DNA from: Methylococcaceae bacterium
Lineage (GTDB): Bacteria; Pseudomonadota; Gammaproteobacteria; Methylococcales; Methylomonadaceae
DNA length: 8,662 bases
NCBI GenBank assembly: GCA_009925045.1
Contig: RFQK01000051.1
Span: 1-8,662, forward strand
Direction: 5' to 3'
Shown here in pieces: positions 1 through 7,192 of the stretch. The notes beneath the pieces were generated by a model. It ran no database searches and had not been told where the DNA came from. It was given only the letters and a program-made list of their open reading frames with translations. A program made the position numbers and the translations under genes. How positions within the stretch are numbered: position 1 is the first letter of the stretch; each line of letters opens with the position of its first letter.

Positions 1-466
1 TAACATCCGCCACCTCGGAAATATCACCATAGCGGGTTTTTCGACCCCAATCATGGATTAAGGATAAGGCTTTGGCATCTTCCTGACTGTAGCCGAACGC
101 CGTATTCAAGGCCTGATCCAATCGATAGCTACAGAGATAATTGGCGCGGCCTTTGAGCAAACTGGCACGAAACGGTGTTTTAGGTAAGGCGCGGCGAATC
201 AGTGGCAGATCCTTATTGAATAACTGATCTTGCAGATTTTTAGTGCCAGTCGAGACGATGACCTTTTTGCGCGACAATATAGCCGGAATCAGATAAGCAA
301 AAGTTTTACCCGTACCCGTACCGGCTTCAGCAATCAGGTTTTGTTGCGAATCAATGGCGCTGGCAATGCTTTGCGCCATTTCGATCTGAGCTTGTCGTGG
401 CTGATAGCCCGTAATGACCTGAGCCAGCAGTCCTTCTTCAGCAAATACGGCGTCAATTACAGTCAC
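1..466 (-). CDS. yoaA: ATP-dependent DNA helicase, YoaA/DinG family (N-terminal part, runs off left edge)
   Basis: The first 155 codons of a superfamily 2 XPD-like iron-sulfur helicase are present; the rest lies beyond position 1. Visible in order: a Q-motif-like stretch around residues 20-30 (YQPRQAQIEMA), Walker A AEAGTGTGKT at residues 46-55 with Lys54, motif Ia VIVSTGTKNLQDQL at about 69-82, and KGRANYLC ending at Cys112, the first of the four Fe-S cluster cysteines of this family. The family members YoaA and DinG are 5'-3' DNA helicases that help repair or restart damaged replication forks; KGRxNYLC and the short N-terminus favour YoaA over DinG. The start is GTG at 466, because an in-frame TAA (the stop of the upstream lipoprotein gene, 479-481) sits only four codons before it. 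No convincing Shine-Dalgarno is seen, so translation may be coupled to the upstream gene, 12 nt away. The frame is uninterrupted to the window edge. Confidence 0.9.
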   Translation of the reverse strand, partial: MTVIDAVFAEEGLLAQVITGYQPRQAQIEMAQSIASAIDSQQNLIAEAGTGTGKTFAYLIPAILSRKKVIVSTGTKNLQDQLFNKDLPLIRRALPKTPFRASLLKGRANYLCSYRLDQALNTAFGYSQEDAKALSLIHDWGRKTRYGDISEVADV

Positions 467-478
467 GTGCGTGCGGAA

Positions 479-1348
479 TTAACGACCAAAAAAGCTTTCA
501 GCTTTATTTTTGGCGTCTTTAGCGCCTTGAAAGTTTTGTTGATTTTGACGCGCTTCGGCAATTAATAACCAACTTTTACGTTTCATTTCCAAATCACTAC
601 CCGCCAGCAAAGCGGCTTTGCCGGCTAAATCTTCCGCCAGCTGTGGTTTATTCTGCTTCAACCGCAGCAAAGCCAGCTTATAGGTGATGATAGGATTACG
701 CGAATCAATGCGTAAGGCGCGTTCGGTAATCACCACCGCACCCTCTAGATCGCCGCGTTTTTGACTGGCATCCGCTTGCGCCGATAGCGCAAACACCGCT
801 GGTGAAGCACTGGCAGGCACCACCACATCTTCAACCGTAATCCCCAGTGATGCCGGTGCAACCGGTGTTGGCACACTCGGCGGCGTAACTGCTTGAACCG
901 CTGCTGATGCTGCCGAATTTAACGCAGCCGGTGGATTGGCGTTGGCTGGTAGCGTATTGACTGCCTGCGCAGCATGGTTAGGGGCTTGAACAATACCAGT
1001 ATTAACAGGGGCATTATTCAAAGCAGGCGCAACTGTCTGGGCTTGCAGATTATTCTCAATCGGTGCGGTCATCACCGGCTGTTGTCCTGGTTCTGGCGTT
1101 GTAAACTGGCCCTGAAAACCTGGAGGATTGATCGCTTCGACCTTAAAATCATTTTTACCATCATCGATGGCATAAGTCGTGGTCGGATTATCAGTCGGCT
1201 TAGCGGGTTTAGCCGCATGTTTTTTCTCTGCCTTCTTAGCTACCACTTTTTTAGGCTTAGGTTCAGGCTTGGTTCCCAAAAGATCGCTACTACAACCGGT
1301 CAACAAACTCGGCAACAATAGCGCTAGCAAGAGGTATTTAGGTTTCAT
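479..1348 (-). CDS. Outer-membrane-type lipoprotein with Ala/Pro-rich linker and TPR-like C-terminus
   Basis: A 289-residue predicted lipoprotein. The N-terminus is a type II signal peptide: MKPK, then a Leu/Ala-rich core, then lipobox L16-T17-G18-C19. Ser follows the Cys, and the absence of Asp at +2 suggests sorting to the outer membrane. Residues about 26-55 are a strongly basic Lys/Pro/Ala linker (KPEPKPKKVVAKKAEKK), and about 56-180 are low-complexity Ala/Pro/Asn/Val sequence, probably disordered and long enough to cross the periplasm. Residues about 181-289 are helical and resemble two or three tetratricopeptide repeats (GDLEGAVVITERALRID; KQNKPQLAEDLAGKA; QNQQNFQGAKDAKNKA). TPRs mediate protein-protein contacts, so a scaffold or envelope-assembly role is plausible, but I cannot name the protein. 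The ATG at 1348 is fixed by the signal peptide; no clear Shine-Dalgarno precedes it. It is probably cotranscribed with the helicase gene 12 nt downstream. Confidence 0.85.
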   Translation of the reverse strand: MKPKYLLLALLLPSLLTGCSSDLLGTKPEPKPKKVVAKKAEKKHAAKPAKPTDNPTTTYAIDDGKNDFKVEAINPPGFQGQFTTPEPGQQPVMTAPIENNLQAQTVAPALNNAPVNTGIVQAPNHAAQAVNTLPANANPPAALNSAASAAVQAVTPPSVPTPVAPASLGITVEDVVVPASASPAVFALSAQADASQKRGDLEGAVVITERALRIDSRNPIITYKLALLRLKQNKPQLAEDLAGKAALLAGSDLEMKRKSWLLIAEARQNQQNFQGAKDAKNKAESFFGR

Positions 1349-1382
1349 GAAAGTACCACATCAAAGGAACAGGTAATCAGTA

Positions 1383-1411
1383 ATTTTAGTTGAATTACCC
1401 ACCTGCCACAA
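1383..1411 (-). promoter_or_regulatory. Candidate sigma70-type promoter for the lipoprotein-helicase pair
   Basis: Read on the minus strand, TTGTGG (1406-1411, three of six matches to TTGACA) is followed after exactly 17 bp by TAAAAT (1383-1388, five of six matches to TATAAT). Transcription would start near 1376 and leave a leader of about 28 nt before the ATG at 1348. The -35 is weak, so this rests mainly on spacing and position. Confidence 0.35.
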
Positions 1412-1477
1412 CCGAGTCTGACAATCGCAATCCGGATTATTATTTTGCTAAAGCGTCAAACCCGCGGTGATAGGCTC

Positions 1478-1486
1478 TGATATAAT
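1478..1486 (+). promoter_or_regulatory. Extended -10 promoter of cysM
   Basis: TGATATAAT gives a perfect -10 hexamer (1481-1486) with the TGn extension (1478-1480). No good -35 is seen at 16-18 bp upstream, which is typical of extended -10 promoters. Start of transcription would be near 1493, leaving a leader of about 25 nt. A GATGAG (1504-1509) lies 8 nt before the cysM ATG and can serve as a moderate Shine-Dalgarno. I see no CysB-like or riboswitch structure in so short a leader. Confidence 0.65.
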
Positions 1487-1517
1487 TTTAATCATTAGAA
1501 ATTGATGAGAAACTGGC

Positions 1518-2408
1518 ATGCAATTCCCCACTATCGAGTCGTTTGTTGGTCATACCCCGTTGGTTCGCTTGCAGCGTTTACCAGGTTCAACCAGCAACAC
1601 TATCCTGGTCAAACTGGAAGGCAATAACCCCGCCGGATCAGTTAAGGACCGTCCTGCACTGAGTATGATTCAGCACGCCGAAGCACGTGGCGATATAAAA
1701 CCAGGGGATTGTTTGATTGAAGCCACCAGTGGTAACACGGGTATTGCGCTGGCGATGGCGGCCGCGATTAAAGGTTATCGCATGGTATTAATCATGCCCG
1801 ACAATATGAGTGCTGAACGCATCGCCTCAATGAAAGCTTATGGAGCTGACATTATTCTGACCCCGGCTGCTGGCAGTATGGAGGCTGCGATTGATCTGGC
1901 CCGCGCCATGCAAGCCGATGGTAAAGGTAAAATCCTGGATCAATTCGCTAATGCGGATAATCCGCGTGCCCATTATGAAAGTACCGGCCCTGAAATCTGG
2001 CATGACACCCAAGGCACGATCACCCATTTCGTCAGCTCCATGGGCACCACCGGGACGATTATGGGGACTTCGCGCTACCTAAAAGAACAAAACCCTGCGA
2101 TTCAGATTGTCGGTGTGCAACCGGAAGGTGATTCTAAAATTCCCGGAATTCGCCGATGGCCGCAAGAGTACTTGCCTAAAATTTATGAAGCCAGCCGAGT
2201 TGACCGCATCATTGACGTCAATCAACAAGCTGCCGAAAACACGACTCGTGCCTTAGCCGCACAAGAAGGGATTTTTGCGGGTGTTTCTTCCGGTGGTGCT
2301 GTTTATGCCGCATTGCAATTATCAGCCCAACTGGAAAATGCAGTCATCGTTGCAATTGTCTGTGATCGCGGTGACCGTTATCTTTCTACCGGGGTATTCC
2401 CCAACTAA
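1518..2408 (+). CDS. cysM: Cysteine synthase B (O-acetylserine sulfhydrylase B)
   Basis: A cytoplasmic PLP enzyme of fold type II that makes L-cysteine from O-acetylserine and sulfide; CysM enzymes can also use thiosulfate to give S-sulfocysteine. The protein has 296 residues, close to the roughly 300 usual for CysM. Visible motifs: NNPAGSVKDRPA with the PLP Schiff-base lysine at K43, EATSGNTGIALAM at residues 68-80 (substrate and cofactor loop, TSGNTG at 70-75), and SSMGTTGTIMG near 170-180 for the PLP phosphate. The SVKDRPA sequence and short C-terminus (CDRGDRYLSTGVF) favour CysM over CysK. The start ATG follows a promoter and moderate ribosome site and places the first conserved motif (HTPLVRL) at the normal distance. 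It is the first gene of a cluster with rlmD, a pairing common in Gammaproteobacteria. Confidence 0.95.
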   Translation: MQFPTIESFVGHTPLVRLQRLPGSTSNTILVKLEGNNPAGSVKDRPALSMIQHAEARGDIKPGDCLIEATSGNTGIALAMAAAIKGYRMVLIMPDNMSAERIASMKAYGADIILTPAAGSMEAAIDLARAMQADGKGKILDQFANADNPRAHYESTGPEIWHDTQGTITHFVSSMGTTGTIMGTSRYLKEQNPAIQIVGVQPEGDSKIPGIRRWPQEYLPKIYEASRVDRIIDVNQQAAENTTRALAAQEGIFAGVSSGGAVYAALQLSAQLENAVIVAIVCDRGDRYLSTGVFPN

Positions 2409-2419
2409 CTGAACGGTGC

Positions 2420-2434
2420 TGGCCAGCATGGCCA
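2420..2434 (+). other. Small intergenic hairpin between cysM and rlmD
   Basis: TGGCC, a 5-nt loop AGCAT, then GGCCA form a 5-bp GC-rich stem in the 42-bp gap between cysM and rlmD. No T-run follows, so it is not a convincing intrinsic terminator; at most it could modulate translation or mRNA stability. The rlmD ATG lies 16 nt further on and lacks a purine-rich ribosome site (the preceding bases are CCTCCT). Confidence 0.25.
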
Positions 2435-2450
2435 ACCGACAATTCCTCCT

Positions 2451-3739
2451 ATGGCCAAAAAAAAATTACCTCAAGAAGCGATTACCACTGTCATTGAATC
2501 CTTGACCCATGATGGACGAGGTGTCAGCCACGTCAATCAGAAAGCAGTTTTTATTGACGAAGCCCTACCCGGCGAAAACCTTGATTTTGTTTATACCGAT
2601 ATTCGCCGAGATTTTGCAGAAGGTAAAGTGGTGCAATTACATAGCCGCTCACCGCAACGGGTGGATGCTGCCTGCCCACATTATGGGGTCTGTGGAGGCT
2701 GTAGTTTTCAGCATGTTGCCGATGAACAGCAAATCAGCATTAAAGAAGATTTACTGAAAGAACAATTCCGTAGAATCGGTAAAGTAGATATTCCGGAAAT
2801 CTGGTCGGCCCTGACCGGACCGCATTGGGGTTACCGCCGCAAAGCCCGGATGGGTGTTAAGTTTGTCGCTAAAAAAAATCGGGTATTGGTCGGTTTTAGA
2901 GAACGCCGCAATCCCTTCCTGGCAGAAATCGACAGCTGTAAAGTCATGCATCCTATCGTCGGCGAAAAACTGATCGCATTAGGTGAAATGATTGCCCGGT
3001 TGAGTGTCAAAGATAAAATTCCGCAAATAGAAGTCGCGATTGGCGACGAAGACTGCGTACTGGCGTTTCGGGTCTTGGAACCGGCCACCCAAGCTGACCA
3101 AGCCATCATGGCAGAGTTCGCTCAACAACATGGCATCAGCATTTGTCTGCAACCCAAAGGTCCAGACAGTATCGTGCCCTTGGAAGGTCAGACAGAGGTC
3201 ACACCGCATTACAGCCTGGCTGATCATTCAGTTAAATTTGAATTCCGTCCGGCCATGTTTACCCAGGTTAATTATGAAATTAACCGCAAAATGGTGAGTC
3301 GTGCTATTGAGGCCCTGGAATTAACCGCAGAAGATCATGTCCTGGGCTGGCCCGTTACGCAGCTTCAGTGACCGGGATTGAAGGCGATTTGCCCCTGGTT
3401 CGTCATGCGCGAAGCAATGCAGAACTCAACCAAATCAAAAACGTTGAATTTTATGCAGCGGATCTGACTAAAGACGTCAGTGAGCAGCCATGGAGCAAAA
3501 AACGCTTTAATAAAGTTTTACTCGATCCTTCCCGGGCCGGCGCAGCGGAAATTTTGCATAATTTTAAACATTGGAAACCCGAACGCATCGTTTATGTGTC
3601 GTGTAATCCCTCAACATTAGCCCGTGACGCGGGGATTCTGGTCAATGAATTAGGGTATCAACTGGTGAAAGCCGGTGTGATGGATATGTTTCCGCAAACC
3701 GCCCACGTCGAGTCTATCGCTTTATTCGTTAAACCATGA
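2451..3739 (+). pseudogene. rlmD: 23S rRNA (uracil(1939)-C(5))-methyltransferase RlmD, disrupted by an internal deletion
   Basis: RlmD methylates U1939 of 23S rRNA using S-adenosylmethionine. The first frame (2451-3371, 306 residues) carries an N-terminal TRAM domain (about residues 8-66), the 4Fe-4S cysteines C75, C81, C84 (CPHYGVCGGC) and C163, and the central domain up to EDHVL. The second frame (to 3739) resumes as LARYAASVTGIEGD and contains the LLDPSRAGA motif, the catalytic cysteine in YVSCNPSTLARD, and MFPQTAHVES with the general-base glutamate. The family's motif I (DLFCGxGNFTLP, E. coli numbering not needed) is absent at the junction, and the two halves are out of frame. Restoring about 34 nt would give some 440 residues, against 433 in E. 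coli. Without motif I and with the frame broken, no functional methyltransferase is expected. It may instead be an assembly error. The stop overlaps the next start (ATGA). Confidence 0.88.
3342..3352 (+). other. Deletion junction inside rlmD
   Basis: The codons for Val-Leu end at 3344 and those for Leu-Ala-Arg begin at 3347, with only GG (3345-3346) between them. In RlmD homologues the 12 residues of SAM motif I (DLFCG.GNFTLP) lie here, that is 36 nt. The two remaining Gs fit the first base of the Asp codon and the last base of the Pro codon, so a single clean loss of 34 nt explains the sequence. A CTGG tetramer is found on both sides (3342-3345 and 3347-3350), and GGGC-TG-GCCC spans 3344-3353. 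Confidence 0.75.
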
Positions 3740-4230
3740 ATCTAGTCAGTTCTGATTATCTGGATATTTCGATCAAAGCACAGTGCTTGCGTTTGATTGA
3801 AAATGGTCAGATTACGGCTGAATATAGCGTTTCAACTGCCAGAAACGGTGCCGGTGAACGCAAAGGCAGTGAATGCACGCCGACCGGTTGGCATCAGATT
3901 CGTGCCAAAATCGGTGCCCATGCCGCGCCCAACAGCGTTTTTGTCGGCCGCCGCGCTACCGGTGAAATATTTACAACTGAATTGGCTGCACAGTTTCCGC
4001 AGCGTGACTGGATACTCAGCCGGATTTTGTGGCTGAGTGGTCTGGAAGCCGGTAAAAACCGCTACCATGATGTCGATAGTGCTTGGCGCTATATTTACAT
4101 TCACGGCACTGCCGAAGAAGATCTAATCGGCCAGCCGTCTTCGCACGGTTGTATTCGCATGCGTAACGTTGACATTATCGACCTGTTTCAGCGCGTTCAG
4201 CCTGGTTTTAAGGTCTGGATTCATGACTGA
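3736..4230 (+). CDS. L,D-transpeptidase (YkuD-fold) protein without visible signal peptide
   Basis: A 164-residue protein consisting almost only of a YkuD catalytic domain. Visible: the early strand ISIKAQCLRLIENG, a TPTGWHQI segment, IHGTAEEDLIGQPSS with conserved H123, and the active-site signature SHGCIRM with H137, C139 and R141. YkuD enzymes make 3-3 crosslinks in peptidoglycan or attach proteins to it, through an acyl-enzyme on the cysteine, and normally work in the periplasm. Here the domain begins within the first ten residues (MNLVSSDYLDISIKA), with no hydrophobic export signal and no upstream in-frame alternative that would supply one. It could be a cytoplasmic family member, act on another substrate, or be exported another way. 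The start overlaps the rlmD stop (ATGA at 3736-3739) and the end overlaps truA by 8 nt, which indicates translational coupling. Confidence 0.88.
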   Translation: MNLVSSDYLDISIKAQCLRLIENGQITAEYSVSTARNGAGERKGSECTPTGWHQIRAKIGAHAAPNSVFVGRRATGEIFTTELAAQFPQRDWILSRILWLSGLEAGKNRYHDVDSAWRYIYIHGTAEEDLIGQPSSHGCIRMRNVDIIDLFQRVQPGFKVWIHD

Positions 4231-5041
4231 CGCAGTGGTACAACGCATTGCACTGGGCATTGAATATAACGGCCAGGCCTATGCCGGCTGGCAGTTTCAA
4301 ACCGGAAAAGCCACGGTCCAAGCCGCCTTACAAAACGCTTTGTCGGTGATTGCAAATCAGGAGATTGTTGTCCATTGCGCCGGCCGCACCGACACAGGTG
4401 TTCATGCCTTTGAACAAGTCGTGCATTTTGATACCGAGGTCCCCCGCCCCCTGCCAGCCTGGCTGCGCGGTGCGAATACCTACTTACCGCCAGATATCCG
4501 GATTATTTGGGCACAAGCCGTAGAGAGTGATTTTCACGCCCGCTATCAGGCCATCGCTCGCTGTTATCGATATGTCATCTTAAACCGTGGCGTCCATTCA
4601 GCTCTGTTACAAGGTCAGGCAACCTGGGTTCATCAATCGCTGGATGCCGAACGCATGCACAATGCGGCTCAAGCTCTATTAGGTGAACATGATTTTTCTT
4701 CGTTTCGGGCCCAGAGCTGCCAGTCGGTCAGTCCGAAACGGCATCTGTATTTTGTTGATGTTTACCGTCAGCAAGATCAGGTCATTATCGACATTTGTGC
4801 CAATGCTTTTTTACATCATATGGTGCGAAATATTGTAGGTTCTTTGATCGAAGTGGGGAGAGGCAAACATGATGCTGAATGGCTGGCGGATCTGTTAGCC
4901 TTAAAAGACCGCAATCGGGCAGCCATGACGGCACCACCCGATGGTTTACATTTATTAGCGGTGTATTATCCGGCTTCCTGCGGCATCCCCATTCACCCAA
5001 TCTTTGCGCAACTCCCGGCCGACGCCAGTCGTTTTGATTAA
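4223..5041 (+). CDS. truA: tRNA pseudouridine(38-40) synthase TruA
   Basis: TruA isomerises uridines 38, 39 and 40 in the anticodon arm of many tRNAs to pseudouridine. The protein has 272 residues (E. coli TruA 270). Motifs: GIEYNGQAYAGWQ near the N-terminus, the catalytic CAGRTDTGVHA with Asp57, RARCYRY-type core as ARCYRYVILNR, HHMVRNIVGSLIEVGRG, and the C-terminal TAPPDGLHLLAVYY. I chose ATG 4223 rather than the in-frame ATG at 4169, because 4223 gives the normal N-terminus (TDAVVQRIALGIEYNG), overlaps the previous gene by only 8 nt, and has AAGG (4210-4213) at a suitable distance. It ends the cluster that starts with cysM. Confidence 0.95.
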   Translation: MTDAVVQRIALGIEYNGQAYAGWQFQTGKATVQAALQNALSVIANQEIVVHCAGRTDTGVHAFEQVVHFDTEVPRPLPAWLRGANTYLPPDIRIIWAQAVESDFHARYQAIARCYRYVILNRGVHSALLQGQATWVHQSLDAERMHNAAQALLGEHDFSSFRAQSCQSVSPKRHLYFVDVYRQQDQVIIDICANAFLHHMVRNIVGSLIEVGRGKHDAEWLADLLALKDRNRAAMTAPPDGLHLLAVYYPASCGIPIHPIFAQLPADASRFD

Positions 5042-5078
5042 TCATGTAACCGTAACAATTCTTAAGCCTGATTTGCTC

Positions 5079-5084
5079 TATAAT
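5079..5084 (+). promoter_or_regulatory. -10 box of the probable ppk1 promoter
   Basis: A perfect TATAAT lies 31 nt before the ppk1 ATG in the 74-bp gap after truA. No matching TTGACA-like box is found at 16-18 bp upstream, and there is no TG extension, so an activator may be needed or the site may be weak. Transcription would begin near 5091. No hairpin plus T-run terminator for truA is seen in the gap, so read-through from truA is also possible. Confidence 0.5.
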
Positions 5085-5101
5085 CCAGAAAAGCCCATAA
5101 C

Positions 5102-5107
5102 AAGGAA
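5102..5107 (+). promoter_or_regulatory. Shine-Dalgarno of ppk1
   Basis: AAGGAA sits 8 nt before the ATG at 5116, the best ribosome binding site in the window. It supports the chosen ppk1 start, whose first conserved motif (NRELSLLEFN) then begins about 13 residues in, as in other Ppk1 proteins. Confidence 0.6.
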
Positions 5108-5115
5108 TCTAAGGC

Positions 5116-7185
5116 ATGAGTGAGACTGAACTGAGTAATCCTGAGTTTTACATTAATCGAGAATTAAGCTTACTGGAATTTAACGTCCGGGTTCTGGCTC
5201 AGGCCCTGGATGAAAAACTGCCCTTACTGGAACGTCTCAACTACTTATGTATTTCCTGCTCTAATCTGGATGAATTTTATGAAGTTCGGGTCGCCAGTCT
5301 ATTACAAATGGCGGAAATGGATGCCAATGTTGTCAGTAGTGACGGCTTGACCATTAATGAACAGCTCGACAAAATCGCTGTAAAAGCCCATGCCCTGGTT
5401 GCCGAACAATACCGCGTCCTCAATGAAGTATTGATTCCCCTGTTAGCGGCCGAAAACATTCGTTTCGTCCGTCGTGATAAATGGAGCTCAGAACAACGCC
5501 AATGGCTGGAAAAATTCTTTAACGAAGAATTATTACCCATCCTGACCCCAGTGGGCCTGGATTCGGCTCATCCATTCCCCCGCATCCTCAACAAGAGTTT
5601 AAATTTCATTATCTCTTTAACTGGAAAAGATGCCTTTGGCCGCAACAGCGGTCGGGCGGTCTTACAGGCACCTCGTTCCTTGCCACGCATCATTCAGTTA
5701 CCTGCTGCTGAAACCCATAGCGGTCCCTATGACTTTGTTTTCTTGTCGTCCATTATTCATGCCTTCATCAACGACTTGTTCAAGGGGATGACGGTGACCG
5801 GTTGTCATCAATTTCGTGTCACCCGTAACAGTGATTTTTTCGTGGACGACGACGCAATCGATGACTTAATGATGGCAGTCGCCGGCGAACTGGCAATGCG
5901 TAACTACGGTGATGAAGTACGCCTAGAAATTGACGCGAATTGTCCGGAAGAAACCATACGCTTTTTACAAGCGCGCTTTGATCTGACTGCAGACAAAGTA
6001 TTTATGGCAACCGGTCCAGTCAATCTTAGTCGCATTCAGACCATATATGGACTGGTAGAACGCTCAGACTTAAAATTTCCTTCTTTTAAAACCCATGTAC
6101 CCAATAGCTTGGGCCGGGGCAAAGACATCTTTGCGGCAATCCGTCGTCAAGACATATTACTGCACCATCCCTATGAATCGTTTTCACCGGTAGTCGAGTT
6201 TATTCGTCAGGCGGCCGCTGATCCCGATGTATTGGCGATTAAACAAACCCTGTATCGTACGGGTGTTGATTCGCCTATCGTGGCGGCACTGATTAAAGCT
6301 GCGCGGGCTGGCAAAGAAGTCACCGTGGTCATCGAATTACGCGCCCGTTTTGATGAGAAAGACAATATTGGTCTGGCGGCTAAACTGCAGGAAGCCGCTG
6401 CTCACGTGGTGTATGGTGTCGTCGGTTATAAAACCCATGCCAAAATGTGTTTGGTTTTACGCAAGGAAGGCAATGTATTGCGCAATTATGTGCATTTGAG
6501 TACGGGCAATTACCATCCTAAGACCGCCAAAATTTATACGGACTACGGCTTATTCAGCTGTGACAAGGAACTGGGGGAAGATGTACGTCGGGTATTTTTG
6601 CAGTTAACCAGTCTGGGTAAAGTCAGTAAGCTGAATAAATTGCTGCAATCCCCGTTTACATTGCACTCCGGCCTGATCCGTATGATAGACCGTGAAGCCG
6701 AGCAGGCCCGGAAAGGAAAACCAGCGCGTATTATCATCAAAGTCAATGCCATCGTTGAAGAACAAGCCATTCAGGCTTTGTACCGCGCTTCGCAAGCTGG
6801 GGTCAAAATTGAACTTATCGTGCGCGGTATTTGCTGCTTACGTCCTGGTATTCCGGGTGTCTCAGACAATATTGAAGTTCGTGCCATCATAGGCCGTTTT
6901 CTGGAGCATTCCCGTATTTATGCTTTTTTAAACGGTGGCGACTGGCTGGTTTATGCGTCCAGCGCCGACTTAATGGACAGGAATATGTTTAAACGCGTAG
7001 AAACCTGTTTCCCCATCTCGGACAAAAAACTGGCTGAACGTATTTTGGCTGATCTGAACATGTATAGTTTGGATAATACTCAAGCCTGGTTGCTGCAAAA
7101 CGATGGTCAATATATCCATCTCAATTCAGCTGATAGCCCTGCTTATCAAGTCCAAAGCGAATTACTTAAATCGATTGCCGGTTAA
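5116..7185 (+). CDS. ppk1: Polyphosphate kinase 1
   Basis: Ppk1 reversibly polymerises the gamma phosphate of ATP into long-chain inorganic polyphosphate at the inner membrane. The protein has 689 residues (E. coli 688), so all four family domains fit: N (about 1-110, NRELSLLEFNVRVL), head (about 111-320), and two phospholipase-D-like domains C1 and C2. The catalytic residues are visible: the autophosphorylated histidine H441 in GYKTHAK, H460 in YVHLSTGNYH, H598 in FLEHSRIY, and Mg/phosphate arginines in KQTLYRTG and R411 in ARFDE. They correspond to E. coli H435, H454, H592, R375 and R405 with a constant offset of six. The gene has its own -10 box and Shine-Dalgarno and is probably cotranscribed with dnaQ, 7 nt downstream. 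The common partner ppx (exopolyphosphatase) is not in this window. Confidence 0.97.
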   Translation: MSETELSNPEFYINRELSLLEFNVRVLAQALDEKLPLLERLNYLCISCSNLDEFYEVRVASLLQMAEMDANVVSSDGLTINEQLDKIAVKAHALVAEQYRVLNEVLIPLLAAENIRFVRRDKWSSEQRQWLEKFFNEELLPILTPVGLDSAHPFPRILNKSLNFIISLTGKDAFGRNSGRAVLQAPRSLPRIIQLPAAETHSGPYDFVFLSSIIHAFINDLFKGMTVTGCHQFRVTRNSDFFVDDDAIDDLMMAVAGELAMRNYGDEVRLEIDANCPEETIRFLQARFDLTADKVFMATGPVNLSRIQTIYGLVERSDLKFPSFKTHVPNSLGRGKDIFAAIRRQDILLHHPYESFSPVVEFIRQAAADPDVLAIKQTLYRTGVDSPIVAALIKAARAGKEVTVVIELRARFDEKDNIGLAAKLQEAAAHVVYGVVGYKTHAKMCLVLRKEGNVLRNYVHLSTGNYHPKTAKIYTDYGLFSCDKELGEDVRRVFLQLTSLGKVSKLNKLLQSPFTLHSGLIRMIDREAEQARKGKPARIIIKVNAIVEEQAIQALYRASQAGVKIELIVRGICCLRPGIPGVSDNIEVRAIIGRFLEHSRIYAFLNGGDWLVYASSADLMDRNMFKRVETCFPISDKKLAERILADLNMYSLDNTQAWLLQNDGQYIHLNSADSPAYQVQSELLKSIAG

Positions 7186-7192
7186 TACCCTT

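Noticed and set aside
230..565. Open frame opposite the helicase and lipoprotein genes
   Set aside because: It is antisense to two well supported coding regions and shows no family features; the same applies to the open frames at 974-1321, 2831-3109, 3832-4104, 4785-5045 and 6543-6795.
2420..2434. Intrinsic terminator after cysM
   Set aside because: The stem is only 5 bp and no T-run follows; rlmD begins 16 nt later on the same strand.
2451..3371. The two rlmD reading frames as two separate functional genes
   Set aside because: Both halves match one continuous family protein, and the missing segment between them is the SAM-binding motif. Neither half could bind the cofactor fully, and the second would start on a GTG without a ribosome site.
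4169..4222. Longer TruA start at 4169
   Set aside because: It would add 18 residues overlapping deep into the transpeptidase gene and is not needed for any TruA motif.
5042..5078. Pho box upstream of ppk1
   Set aside because: The GTAACC-GTAACA tandem at about 5046-5057 has neither the CTGTCAT-like half sites nor the 11-bp period of a Pho box.
7103..7192. Longer DnaQ start at 7103
   Set aside because: The extra 30 residues are an out-of-frame reading of the ppk1 3' end; known DnaQ proteins begin shortly before the LDTETTG motif.
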